Of a DNA stretch of 64,000 nt, positions 1 through 11,794 are shown in pieces. The stretch is taken from positions 1 through 64,000 of the forward strand of contig CM022372.1 of the NCBI GenBank assembly GCA_011800155.1. The letters are read 5' to 3'. Origin of the DNA: Flammulina velutipes. Lineage: Eukaryota > Basidiomycota > Agaricomycetes > Agaricales > Physalacriaceae. The translations under genes were made by a program, and so were the position numbers. The number at the start of each line of letters is the position of its first letter. The first letter of the stretch is position 1. Below the pieces are notes generated by a model. The model was not told where the DNA came from and did no database searches. It was given only the letters and a program-made list of their open reading frames with translations.

Positions 1-62
1 CCCTAACCCCCTAACCCCCCCTAACCCCCCTAACCCTAACCCCTAACCCTAACCCTAACCCT
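1..62. repeat. Telomere repeat tract (CCCTAA type, chromosome left end)
   Basis: Eight TAA units are separated by C-runs of 3, 5, 7, 6, 3, 4, 3, 3 and 3 bases. The internal part is canonical CCCTAA and the outermost part has lengthened C-runs. The C-rich strand reading 5' to 3' at the left edge is the orientation expected of a true left chromosome end. The tract stops at position 62 and continues without spacer into subtelomeric repeat sequence that recurs intact at 14032. The long C-runs may be natural variant repeats or homopolymer errors at a contig end. Confidence 0.95.
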
Positions 63-1942
63 GCGATAGCGAGGGTTCGCTCGCCGCGGGGCTTGGGATT
101 CAGGAAAATGTGCGTAATTTTCGCATTCATTTTGCACTCGTTTTTGACATTAAAATGCAGTTTCATTGACCCGACGACGGCCTGCACGATGGCAGGAAGC
201 GTACTGCATACACTTGGACGACTAGCAGACACAATGGAGCCCGCTTTCGATTATTGGTGCAATTCTCAACACCGACAATACGGCTTCACGCGACGGTGGC
301 TGCGCCACCGTCTTCGCATCCGTCGTCTCCGTCCTCAACGAAATCCGTACGCTCTGCTTCTCGCTGGGATATTCTAGGAGTAGTGGTTCGCTCGCCGCGG
401 GGCTTGGATGTTTGAAAAAGGTGCGTATTTTCGACGCTTATTTTGGAACTATATTTGATGTTTAAACCCAGATAATTCTACCTCACACGACCCTGCTGTA
501 CCCCTACGCATCGACGATCACCGGGGCCTTCATTCCATAGCCTGGATCCTTGATACGACGTCCGACGGACGATATGGCTTCTCGCGACGGTGGCTTCGCC
601 ACCGTCTTCACGTCGTCTACTTGCATCTTTGTCGCCGCCCGTGTGGTTCGATTTTCGCTGCAATACTTCTCTAGTGGGGGTCGCTCGCCGCGGGGCTTGA
701 GAGTCCGCAAAACGTGCGTAATTTTGATGCTTAATTTGTGATCCGTTCGCTAACGTCTTGCAGCATCATTCTACAACGACATGAACTCTCTCGCGACGGT
801 GGCTGCCGCCACCGTCTCTCGTATCATCAAATCCGCAGTTACCGTCGCCCATACCCCTCGTTCCTCGCAATGAGATAGCTGGAGGAGTGTTCCGCTCGCC
901 GCGGAGGCTTTTGATTTGAAAAAAAATGGTGTGTAAGTTCAACAATTCATTTGGGGCGATATGTGACCATTCTACGTCGTTTATACAACTATTCGAGCCC
1001 AATACACTATAAATCACTCAGGTACAGGCTCTCGACCACGTCGCGAGGCCGACGTCCCATCAATATGCCAAAACGACGCATGGTGCGCCACACATTATTC
1101 TTGCCGTTTCGTAGCTGACGCAGACTTCTAGGTACCATTATTTGATCGATCATTCATCTCATAACCGACTAGGCGCCCTTGCGGACGTGGGAATACGTGG
1201 ACGCGTCGCCTTCCGTCCGCTTACAAAGTGGCTCTCCGGACCCAATACCACGGGACGCTCATCTTCCGTCTCGACGACGATGATGACCACTCCCTCTGCG
1301 TTCCTGATGAGATTATTCAATGGAACGAAGAGGACGTGTCTACCCTGACCTCAATACCCTGGCGAGAATACTCTAGTGAGGCACTTGGTGACAGCGGCTG
1401 CGCCGCTGTCTTCACCTCAAAGCTCTTCCCCCGACCCTTCGATCTCTACTCCTGATGTCGATCCTTCCCCGTGATAAGAGGTCGTCCGCTCGCCGCGGGG
1501 CTTTTCCCCCGAGAAAATGTGCGTATTTTTTACTGTCATTTTGGGCCTCTATCTGACGTTCAAATCTAGTTTGGCACGTCAAATACGACACCATACGATG
1601 GGTATCGCTCAGTGATATTCCACCGCCAAGCCACGTCTACAGGATTCGCCGTACCGACCCTCGTGCGCCACATAGTCGCTCCGTCGTTGACGCTCGCAAA
1701 TCAACGGAGCCTTCTGCGATCAACGGTATACGGGAGCCGTTCTATTTCGGACTCGTACGACGTCTTTCTAACGCCGTGTTGGTCTGTTCCGGGGGTTTAT
1801 TGTCCCCTCCGTCATTCTAGGTCTTGTTCTTTGGATCCCTGCAGGAGGGATATTGGTGTCGTAAGTGTGCGGCGCTTCGCTTGGTGAGTATCTTTTATCA
1901 ATTTGTCTATACATGCTAACGGAATGTACGAACACGACGTAG
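63..1942 (+). pseudogene. Module array A, copy 1: tandem exon-like modules with hairpins, cut by telomere
   Basis: Modules of about 300 bp repeat in tandem. Each has the motif CGCTCGCCGCGGGGCTT (starts 78, 389, 682, variant 893, 1487). This is followed about 15-30 nt later by an intron-like stretch with GTGCGT donor, a TTGAC- or CTAAC-like branch and CAG/TAG acceptor (110-160, 421-471, 714-763, 1519-1569), then exon-like sequence. Perfect hairpins with 9-bp arms lie at 292-312, 586-606, 795-816 and 1390-1410. A well-formed intron with CTAAC branch closes the array (1884-1942). Frames shift between modules and stops occur, so no intact protein is encoded here. No family is recognised. It could instead be a spliced noncoding transcript. 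Confidence 0.6.
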
Positions 1943-3226
1943 GCATGGAACGCGCGGGATAAGAGTGTAGTTTAGATTGTATCCAAATAACTGCCGTATA
2001 TTACCTTTCCAATGTACTGTAATGAATTCCTTCGAAATGTACCATAAGTAGCTGAATATACGACTTGAAAACATCTAAACGTACCGGACGCAATGAAATG
2101 GACTTGTTAGTATTAATAACAGCGGGATCCCACCTGTGAGATTGGACGCTCGAGCACTGGGATACTAGTGAAATGAATGCAATACAATAAGCCTAGTGAA
2201 TAGAATGTATAATATGAGAATACTACAGTAAACGGAACAGAGACGGCAACGTTCCCTAATGTTCAAAGTTGAACATTGGTTATTGACAAACTCAATATAT
2301 CTGTAATGCCATTGTATCATTCTCGTCGTTGGCGTTAGACGTTTGCGCCGGAGGTTGGTTTCCTGCATTCTAATTATCCTTATATTGAATTGGAATACAT
2401 CACCGAAGCGCGCAGGGAGTATAACCAGTCACCATTGTCATTCCGGAGGTATTCCCCTCACGGGGACCTTCCAATGTTCAGTACGACCGTACGCTCAGGG
2501 TAGCCATCGGTAATAGTATTAGTAAGGTATTAGATAAGTGCCAAGCCTTACTTTGGTGACGCGTATCCAGTACCGAAGCCAATGTTGAATAGTACGAGCG
2601 CCACGTTGCTCGAAGTAGTCGGAGGTCATTCTGAAGCCATCACAACCTATAGACACCTTTGATCTTCCTTTTTCAGCTATATGTTTGAATTATGATGTAT
2701 TCCGAGGTCTAAAACACGTTCAAACGCGTCGAATTGCGTTGAACGGAATTGAGGACGTGTAGACCCTTACAATCTACACGATCAGACCCTATGACGAGTC
2801 TGCACAATCTTATCATGACGCAACCACATCTTTCTTCGCGTTTTCACCTTCGCAGACTGCAATCATTTGGTAGCGCACTGGTAATGCAATGATATATTCA
2901 TGTCTAAGTTAACTAACTCTACTCGTTGGGTTACTTTGTGCGCGTTGTGCGCTTCACGCTCTTTCGACACTTTATGGATATTGTCTCTAACACCCCCGTC
3001 CAAGCGGCTCAAAGAGCGCCTCTTCGATCGTCTTACGTTCGTTTACTTGGTATTCGGAGTATCTCCTGTGAGTCCGCTGGCTTCGAACAATGGGCAGGAT
3101 ACAATTCACCCGTTAGCATTAATTCGACGTTCCAGCCTTCAGCGCTTCAATAGGCCGCCTACGACGATCATAGGGTGTTAATACATGACCCTTGATCGAT
3201 GCACGTGAAGCGGCTGGGCGCGTTGG
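1943..3226. other. Spacer between module array A and intron-rich region, unit 1
   Basis: AT-richer, with no convincing introns or long frames. It holds a small imperfect inverted repeat at 2445-2472 (GGAGGT ... CCCC-TCAC-GGGG ... ACCTTCC), also present in the other units, and a purine-rich run at 3226-3262. I see no gene. It may contain the 3' end of the array transcript and the promoter of the next region. Confidence 0.55.
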
Positions 3227-5209
3227 ATGGAGGAAGACTGGAGGAGAGGAGAGGAGGAGAAGGAGGTTCATTGGCACACTGTAAGTAATGGTGGACTGTG
3301 GGGACTTCACAGATGTCTAATATGTATCTCCCAGATGTACTTTCAAAATATTTCTAAGTCCGAAGGTACAGGAATAGGTACGTACTGCAATCTAGTTCAC
3401 GCCGCCACCCTCATCTCATCGGGGTTGATTCCGCACTTCCAAGGCTTCGGGCTTTTCTTTCCACCGGACGGAACGGATATACGTCACATGAATGACCGTA
3501 CGTACTCGTGTATCCGTCCGCACACGACATCATATTGGGTATAAGTACGGGGGAGGGAGTGGTGGTAAGTCATTATTCCCTCTCATCGTCTCATTCCCTC
3601 TCTTCTCTTCTCCTCTATTTGCCTTCATATAACTTTCTCAATTCATCTATACATTCCTCAGTGTCCTTTTCGACGCCCTCAACAATCTTCTCGACGTCGA
3701 CGAGAACAACGATCAAGCCGTGTATGTTATTTTCCCACGGCACTTTGCCTCTTACCACCGCCTTCGAAATCTGACATTTTGAGCAGCAATGGTAGCGCGC
3801 TCAAGCAATTCGACAATGGTGCTGGTACGTCTCTGGTTACTATCGTCTTGGTTTTCTTTCATTAACATGGTACACAGTTTTTCGGGATACTACGACAACC
3901 ACGGTGAACGTTGATTCATGAACACTTCTTATATCAACTTTCGCACCCCAATGCAAGTCATAGCACCTTATTTCACTCACTATTGCGCTTACTCTCACGA
4001 TAGGAATTGCCCAAGACGCACTCAACAGATTTAAGACGAGAACGGACGACATACGGAGGGTATATGGTGCGTGTTCATATCATTCCAACAACCTCGATAC
4101 TCAAGCATAGAACGTTCATACAGCTGGGTGATACACTCCCAAGATAAACGAACCACGGACTCGACGAAAACGCCGACGACTGCGCACAAGGTGCGTTTCT
4201 ATGGATCCTAACCATTTCCCTTCACTCACGACCTCAAAGCAATGGCACCTTGTTCGAAAGGTCGATATCGGGGGTATACATGCATGGCACTTATACGGGA
4301 ACATTGCGCGGATACCCATTCCAAGCCGTAACGGATTTCGCTATCCCTTCCCTACGAGCAACGTGTACGCCAAATCCATTGAACGTTGGCGTCTATATAC
4401 TCATTCCACCCATAGAACTCCAGCATATCGTCGCCTTAGAGCATCAGCTCCGCTACTGGCAACCATTGCTACATACGGATCCCCACGGCCCATATACATT
4501 CCGGACGATATCCAACCTTAGGCGTCAAGGTTATCCTGCAACATGAGCGTGAGCGAAACGATTACTACGGGTCTTAGGTGTGTTATCGTAGACGCCTTTC
4601 CCATCCCCTTTGCTAATACCAACCAGATTTGCACACCAACGCAACGGGAGCGTGTTCGTGCAGCCATATCCATACGTTCCAGCACTCCCACCCCGTCGTC
4701 GCCCTATATGGACTGCTCGACGCTCTGAACGACTCGTTTAAATGGTGCGTCCTCCCCTTTGGATTGTATCCTAACGACTTCTAACTTGTCCTCTATCCAT
4801 TCAGCTATGCAACCTCCTACGCGCTCAACAATACGCCGTCGCTCGCCATCTATCCATATCCTGAAACTGGGCTGAAGGGGAAATGTCGGGATAGACGCTC
4901 ACGGGTGCGTATCCCATGTTCTTACCATTCATGCAATCTAAGCGCCCTGATAGGACATAAAAGGCTGTTCTAACTCGCGCGATATCGACAGGTGAGCTTT
5001 CCCCCTTGCTTGACAATCCCGTTACTGACTTATAAACACCGTAGTCGAGCGCTTAACGAAACGTTAACATCGCAACGATTCGATACACCTAACGCCATAA
5101 TGGTGTGTATCGTTCTGTGTGTCTCAGCAATGTATCGCTGACGGGATACGCACAGGATTAAGTGGTTCTTATTTCCCAAGCATCTGCGTCTGGCGCAACG
5201 TGGCCCACA

Positions 5210-5243
5210 CCGTTCTGACGAACGGCTCGTCGGTATACCGACG
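5210..5243. repeat. Double palindrome element, unit 1 copy a
   Basis: Two adjacent inverted repeats: CCGTTC-TGAC-GAACGG (4-nt loop), two bases, then the 16-bp perfect palindrome CGTCGGTATACCGACG. GTGGCC flanks the element on both sides in this copy. It lies immediately upstream of the intron at 5274. The element can be translated as HRSDERLVGIPTWP or in another frame, so coding origin is possible. Confidence 0.8.
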
Positions 5244-5576
5244 TGGCCAACGTGTGCGCTCAGACGACGATAGGTAAGCTATCTGCATACCTTCTTGTTG
5301 TACATACTAATCTTTTAACTTTACAGCATAAATTATCCATTCAACGGGCGCGCTATGGGTACATGGCCGTCTATCATCCTGACAAACCCCTCGCTAACGA
5401 GTTATATAGATATCTACACGTGCGGGAGGCTCTCATTGCCGTTGAACGAATGATCTCGAAGTACGTGAGTCCTTATAACATCTTTGTATGTTTGATACTG
5501 ACCATATTAATCAGTACATTTTCGACGTCTGCTATCTCGTCGACTATTGGCGTCTCGCGCAGCATTACGGCCAACA

Positions 5577-5610
5577 CCGTTCTGACGAACGGCTCGTCGG
5601 TATACCGACG
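5577..5610. repeat. Double palindrome element, unit 1 copy b
   Basis: Same two inverted repeats as at 5210, about 370 bp downstream, again about 30 bp before a GTAAGC donor (5640). Confidence 0.8.
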
Positions 5611-8600
5611 TGGCCTATGTGCGCTTCGACACGAACTTGGTAAGCTTTCGTATCCTTCTTATTATTTATGTTAACATTGACATCTTCGATAGGCGCCAGA
5701 GTCGAGCGTCCACGATTGTTTCCATACGCCAGCCTATTATATGGTTACCGTACTGGTACCAGGATGAATGTATTGCTAACGGACTCATTTTGACTACCAG
5801 CTTAGCAATAACGCCGGCGACGACAGGCATTATACATTCCAACGCGACACTATGAACCAATACCCTTGGGTACCGTCGTCCCATAGCAAAGACGACGAGA
5901 GGACGATGGACAAAGCGACGTCGGTATGTACCCATCCGCTGTCCTGACGAACTCATCGCTAACGAATCATGCAGGTGCCCGTTCGACGAATAACTTACTC
6001 GGACTCAAATGAGTGAGTTGTCGTTACCATGTATTATTGATACTAACAATAGATGTAGACCATCTTTCACAGATCCCCGCCGACCGTTGGTACGCCGATC
6101 GACTAGCTCTCCGGACGAACGCTAGGATGGATCAACGAAAGGCGGTCTAGCAGGTTAACGGGGTCACATACTTAGACCATTGAACTGGTATGTCGCTCTT
6201 TTCCGTTGTTTTCCTCGCAGACTAATGACCGTCTTTCCCCTCCTATAGCTTTTACACCGTTTCGTCGATTAGATATACGTAGGATGCATGTTTGAACGTA
6301 CCATCGACCTCACCCGAACGGATACCATCGGCCCACGTAGACGAGTCGTAATGACCGCCAACGTGTTAGACGTCTGCCCCACGAATTGATTAGACGACGG
6401 GCAAGGTCAATACGTGACCGAAACGTTGGTGATGGTATGTATCGTCAACGTTTTCGCGTTTTCGACGTCACTGACCAACAATGTAGCATTACTTCAAACT
6501 CATTCAAGAGATGCGTCAATGACACGCAACGATGGGTATAACTACTAGTCGACGTTCTGACGTCTCATCGAACTTCTCTGCTCTCTTGATGCTGCCAACG
6601 ACCTCGATACTATTTCTGACTTGGGGACTGACTTTACGGCTATAATTGGCTGCGCACGCGAACGAGCGCTCGAAGCAGCTGTGATAACATCTTATATTGA
6701 AGATGTAAGTGTACGATACACTCCATCTAGTCTGGTATTGATAGCATTCACCTTTTAGGTTACGCCACATAAATCGAACGTCACGACCGCAGCGACGTCG
6801 GGGGCCCACTTAGATGTTGACATAATGTATTAGCGTACCTTGGAGACGATTAAGCGATCACCGCGAAGACGATGTATAGGTGCGTTATCAATTTGTGTTT
6901 TGACGACATTTCTGACTACGGATGCAGAATTATGTTCAAATCACCGGAATCAGGACAACGGCGCCTGCTACGTCTCCGTATGGAGTCGATTATCGAACGT
7001 TGCATGTCCGTTAGTGTCTGCAGACGATGCCTTTCGTTCAGCGAGACGTTTCGCCAAGTTGGATAATGTAATGGTTTCAACTTGGACTCTTACTATATAT
7101 AGTATATCTACGCTCTGTAACGAACCACCATCTAACACATAGACAAAACGAGTTAATATACATTGTAGACGCCATCCAGTCTACCCCACGACAACTAAAC
7201 GAACAACTTGGATCGCAGGAACGTCGCGGAGACGACGTATGGCCCGCATCGGTACGTTCCCGTTCCCTATCCTGACTCGACCTCGCTAACAAGTCGTCTA
7301 GATCCCTACTCAAACGATATCCCATACGCGAGCGAATCGTACCAAACTTGAACGCGATAAGGTAGGTACCCATAACAAGTCTTCGCGTTATTCATACTAA
7401 CAATGTTTCCAATAGATTTCCGACGTTTCTTACCAACTCCCGCTACTAATGCGAACACCTAGCTCTCAAGACAAGCACCGGCGCTATTCGACAAGCGCTG
7501 GGCATCGCGAGAGACCGCACGAAGATATAGCTGGCTAACGGGTGCGCATAAACCATTGGATGGATGTTGCAATGGTATGTTCATCTTTTGATCTCTTTCG
7601 TTCGCATGCTAACAATGTTCTTCTTTCCCTTCTAGCTTTTATATTCCATTCTCTATCTCGGATGCAGCCTTACGAGCGCTCAAGGGCGTAAACGACTTTG
7701 CCCGGATGTCCACCTATGCCGCCATATCAACAACTTGTAACGACGGCAAACGCGCTCGAAGCGCGAGACGTTCGCGCAACGAATTCAATATATAACCCTT
7801 ACGAGTGTCTATTAGCCCTCACGGAGATGCTAGCATGGTACGTTAGTGTTCCCGACTATTCGACGACGCCGCTGACCTCAACTTAGACTTACTTCAAACG
7901 TGTTTCGACGCGTTTCGGACATCACCCAACGACATCTTAGTCTACTCGTCGACGCTTCGACGTTTCGTCGAACCCCTACGCGCCATCCTGGCTACCACAA
8001 CACTACTGAACAACTCGGAGCGCAGGAACCTCGCGAAGACGACGTATGGACAGCATCAGTACGTTCCCTTTCGCTATCCTGACTCGCCCTCACTAACAAT
8101 TCGTATAGATATCTACTCCTACGATACACCGTACGAAAGAGTCAACGAGTCGTATCAAACTTGGACGCAATAAGTAAGTCCTCAACGTCTTTGCATTATT
8201 AATAGTACTAGTAACAATATACCTAATAGATTTCCGACGTTTCCGCCAACTCCCGCGGATATCCCTAACGTCTGGCTCTCAAGACAAGTGCTGGCATTAT
8301 CCGACGAACGCTAGGCTTTGCGATAGACGCACGACAGTCTAGCTAGCAAACGGGTGCCCGTAAAACATTGGATAGGTGTATATATGGTATGCTAACCAAT
8401 TCAACTCTTTCGTTCACAGGCTAACGTCTTTCTTCTCTCTTTCCTAGGTCTTATGTTATGTTTTCTATTGCGCATACACGCTTACGAGCGTGCGAGCGCG
8501 TCGACGACTTTGCCCGAACGGTGACCATTACCCAATAACAACAAGTCGTAAACGACGGCAAACGTGCTCAAAACGTTAGACGTTCACACGTCGAATGCAT

Positions 8601-9335
8601 TATATAACCTTTCCGAGTATCTACTACACCGCGCGGAGATGCTGGTATGGTACGTTTGTGTTCCTGATGTTTCGACGGACGCCACTGACCCCCCAACTTA
8701 GGATCATTTCAAACTCATTTCGACGCCCGACGTCTTACTCTACTCGTCGACGCTTCGACATTTCGTCGAACCCCTACGCGCCCCCAAGCCCAACTCAACG
8801 AAGGTTTTAACCATTCATCGACGACGGTACTCTCTTGACACTGCCAATCTTACTTCACGCATGGGTCCCAACTTTCGTGATAAACCTGGCTGCACGATCG
8901 CTGGAATAGACTGCGATGTAAGTCGACGACACGCTCCACTGGTTCCAGTTTCTTCTTCACGACGCCAAGGTTGGTCGACTCCCCTAATTTCAAACGCAGC
9001 GCTCGTCGAACCCCCAGCGCGCGCAAGGGGAGCGTCAACGACAAGCCTTGTTCTGAGAAGACGACTTTTGGTTTTGATTTTATGTTCAGCGCGGAATAGG
9101 CCTCGAGATGGGTGTTCGTTGGCGTTCCCGATGGTTTGACGCCGAACTTGGGATTGCTTCAAATGCCTTTTCGACGTCACCCAATGAAGGATATGACTAT
9201 TCGTCGACTCTCGTCGAACCCCTACGCTCTCCGAATGCTACATACGATCTCTTCTGCCTGGGAACGAACTCTCGGGCTAAACCTGGCTACGCGCGCAAGG
9301 GAGTGCTGGAATATGGTACTCTAACAAATATATAA

Positions 9336-9937
9336 GTCGACGATACACTATATCTCGTCAAATACTAATATCGTCCCAGTTCATTACTTTTCGATGTGCG
9401 CCATATAAACCGACGATATTGGGGCGTGTATAAAGTATTATGTCGGTGATTTGAACTTTGGGCTCGACGCGGGGACGTCACACCTTCAACACATCCAGGC
9501 TCCCCTCCCAGTGTAACGTTATCTCGTTTTCAGGTTCCCGAAGGGTTTTCATTTGACGACGAGTGGGTGTGGAGTTGGGAGAGTGGACGGCGGTGATTGG
9601 GAGGGGTATAGCTGTGTGGTATGGACTTTGATGTATGCTTGCTGATTCTACGGAGACGTTAGAATTTGGGACGGCGAGAATGATTAGACACGTCGACGTT
9701 ATTGAATCCGCCGGCCGTACTTACTAGTATTTCACGCTATAGAGTACTTTAGAGTCCGCTGTTAATGTCGCCTCAAGACGTGTCGTCAAACTTGAACGAC
9801 GTGCTTAGTATCTCACCAAACTAAGTCTTACTATCACAACTAACGTCGTCGTATCGCACGCATATAACATGCACGTCGTAAGTCTATATCAAAGTCATAA
9901 ACACTAGATATCCTAATAAATGCGCAACAGAAGTCTA
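9336..9937. other. Spacer downstream of ODC, unit 1
   Basis: About 600 bp between gene B and the stop codon of the convergent ODC gene. It should contain the 3' end of ODC. No coding signal or clear structure was seen. In units 3 and 4 the equivalent holds an 81-codon minus-strand frame that is not kept in units 1 and 2. Confidence 0.5.
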
Positions 9938-11416
9938 TCATAATCCATAACCCATCCCCGCAAACCTCGCCAACGCCGCCCTAACCTCCCCCTCGCCCGG
10001 CCCACTCGCAGTATACAGCACCCTTGACACCTCAAAGCCGTTAAACCGACTCGCCGCGCATATCGTATACGCCCCCATCCCCTCGAACCCCAGCCAGTCC
10101 CCAACCTGGAGCCGCGCAGGGAGCGACGCGTCCTCGCATATCTTATCGATGGAGTCGCAGGTGGGGCCCCAGATGGTGCAGGGGGCGAGAGGCTCGGAGG
10201 CGGGGACGTGGAAGGAGGAGTTGAGGGAGAGGACGTGAGGGAGGGCGACGGCGTGGTCGAACATGAGGCAGTTGAAGGAGCCGTAGACGCCGTCGTTGAT
10301 GTAGTCTGAGAGAAAGGTTAGAAGGGAGAGGGAGAGAGGAGAGGGGACGTACACATGACGTTGGCGTGCTGCTGGGGTGCACGACGGGCGATGATGTTGG
10401 TGGCGAGGCGAAAGGCGTTGGCGACGTAGTAGCGGCCTGGCTCAGCGATGATGGTCAAGTTGGACCGGTCGGGGAAGTATTGGTCGATGGCATCGCGGAG
10501 GTATCTTGCCGCCTGCTCGAAGAGAGAGTCTTCGAACCCGCCCCCGACGTCGAGGAAGGTAAAGTTGTAGCCAGCTTGTTTGGCCATATCGAAGACGCGG
10601 TGGCAGCGCATGATGGCGTCGGTGTAGACGGAGGGGTCGTAGCAGCCACTGCTGACGTGGAAGCTGACGCCGATAACGTCCAGGTTGAGCTCACGAGCCT
10701 TTGAGAGGAGGGACGGGACACTAGCGAGGGACGCGCCGAACTTGACGTTGAACGCGCATATGCTCTTGCTGTCGTCTGCGAGGATGCGGACGACGAGTTT
10801 GGCGTGCGAATGGGCGCGTGCGATCTTGTACAGCTCGTCGACGTTGTCGAACGTCATCTTGTCGACGCCGGCTTTGGCTGCTGCGCGGACAAACGACGTG
10901 GCTTTGCATGGGTTGGCGAAAATGATTTGGGAGGGACTGACTCCGCCGAGAGAGAGGATCTGGGTGATCTCTTGGTTGGACGCGCAGTCGAAGCCGGCGC
11001 CGAGTGCAGCGAGAAGACGGAGGACGTATGGATCGGGGTTCGCTTTGACGGCTGGAAGGAGTCAGCGGGTGTTAAAATAGATAGAAGGAGGGCTTACCAT
11101 AGTGCGGTTGAATCTCGGGGAGATTGAGACGCCATCGCTGGTGCTGGCGGTAGATCTCGCACAGGTCTGCGACGAAAAACGCATGCTCAGTGTCGGGGAC
11201 ACCTTGGGAGGATAGCCTCGCTGCTTCGAGGATGGCAGCGCGAACGTGGACGTCCGGGTGGCCGTGCATGAGAGGCGGCAGCGAAGGGAAGGGTTGCGGG
11301 GTGTTCAGATGGAGCGGACCGCGCGAAGAGAGGATGCCGTTGACGTTGGCGAACCACTCGGGGTTGGTGCGTTCGAGATCCGCATAGTTGGCGCGGAGGG
11401 TTTCGACCTGGGACAT
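9938..11416 (-). CDS. ODC: Ornithine decarboxylase, copy 1 (461 aa, 3 exons)
   Basis: PLP-dependent decarboxylase that converts ornithine to putrescine in the cytosol, the first committed step of polyamine synthesis. Exons on the minus strand: 11098-11416, 10353-11051 and 9938-10305. Introns of 46 bp (11052-11097, GTAAGC donor) and 47 bp (10306-10352, GTACGT donor, CTAAC branch). Spliced length is 1386 nt, 461 aa, the usual size for eukaryotic ODC. Motifs: YAVKANPDP with the Schiff-base lysine K109 formed across intron 1; FANPCK (151-156); LDVGGGF (273-279); EPGR (310-313); YYINDGVYGSFN, formed across intron 2; WGPTCDS with catalytic C389-D390; GMGAYT with Y419. Odd feature: the nearly invariant HVGSG loop reads HVSSG (G240S). 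The other three copies have glycine. Fold-type III barrel plus C-terminal sheet domain, as in the family. Start chosen at the first ATG of the open exon, matching the start in all copies. Confidence 0.95.
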
Positions 11417-11794
11417 CGTGGGAGGAGACAGTTTTAGTGGGACAGTCGGAACCGCCGCGGTCGTCGAGAGCCGGGCGGACGTGAGGACGGTAACGGGAGA
11501 ACTTGGTCAGCCAAACGCGGGTTCTTCGCTCCCTGTGCAGCGAAGAAAAGGCTTGAGGGCGCGGGTGGGAGGGTGCAGAAAAGGCTTGAGGGCTTGAGAG
11601 GACGGATGTCTGTTACTGTCAGTTGGAAGGCTCTCGTCGTTGAATAAGCACGCACCTTTCACCCTCTCCTTCAAAATTCAACTCCCTCTCTCCTCAAATA
11701 TCAACTCCCTCTCTCATCGTATCCGTCGTCGCGTGTTGGAGCTGCAGAGACGCGCAGCATGGGTGCTTGAGTGGTGGTAGTAAGAGGGAACGGG
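11417..11794. promoter_or_regulatory. Upstream region of ODC copy 1
   Basis: Immediately 5' of ODC (minus strand). It contains a conserved stretch with CCGCCGCGG near 11452, a block GGTTCTTCGCTCCCTGTG near 11519 shared by all copies, and a pyrimidine-rich tract on the + strand (about 11660-11720), purine-rich on the ODC coding strand. No TATA box or known operator could be assigned. Unit 1 lacks the extra block of about 340 bp found here in unit 2. Confidence 0.4.

Larger units (their letters stand above)
3227..9335 (+). pseudogene. Intron-rich decayed multi-exon gene B, unit 1
   Basis: Begins with an ATG at 3227 and an 18-codon acidic first exon (MEEDWRRGEEEKEVHWHT), followed by a clean intron at 3281-3334. 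Further introns with GT donor, CTAAC/CTGAC branch and AG acceptor include 5274-5326, 5640-5692, 7575-7635, 7838-7886, 8059-8108 and 8174-8229. Exon stretches translate to protein-like peptides, for example FDALNNLLDVDENNDQAVY (from about 3664) and VDYWRLAQHYGQHRSDERL (about 5540), but consecutive pieces lie in different frames and stops intervene. An internal segment of about 800 bp (7100-8300 versus 8300-9300) is repeated. No known family is recognised. Most likely a decayed gene; a noncoding spliced RNA is the alternative. Confidence 0.55.

Noticed and set aside
292..1410. CRISPR array
   Set aside because: The hairpins recur every 200-600 bp with exon- and intron-like sequence between them, not 30-40 bp spacers, and the window is eukaryotic.
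1390..1410. Rho-independent terminators at the hairpins
   Set aside because: No T-run follows the stems, and the genome is eukaryotic.
3227..9335. Telomere-linked RecQ-type helicase or a known transposon (KDZ, LTR, LINE)
   Set aside because: Subtelomeric helicases were expected, but no helicase, reverse transcriptase, integrase or transposase motif could be read in any frame. No long terminal repeats or target-site duplications were seen either.
10366..10704. 112-codon + strand frame opposite ODC exon 2, conserved in all copies
   Set aside because: It is the reverse complement of strongly coding ODC exon sequence; conservation follows from ODC. Other frames of 60-131 codons around ODC are rejected on the same ground.
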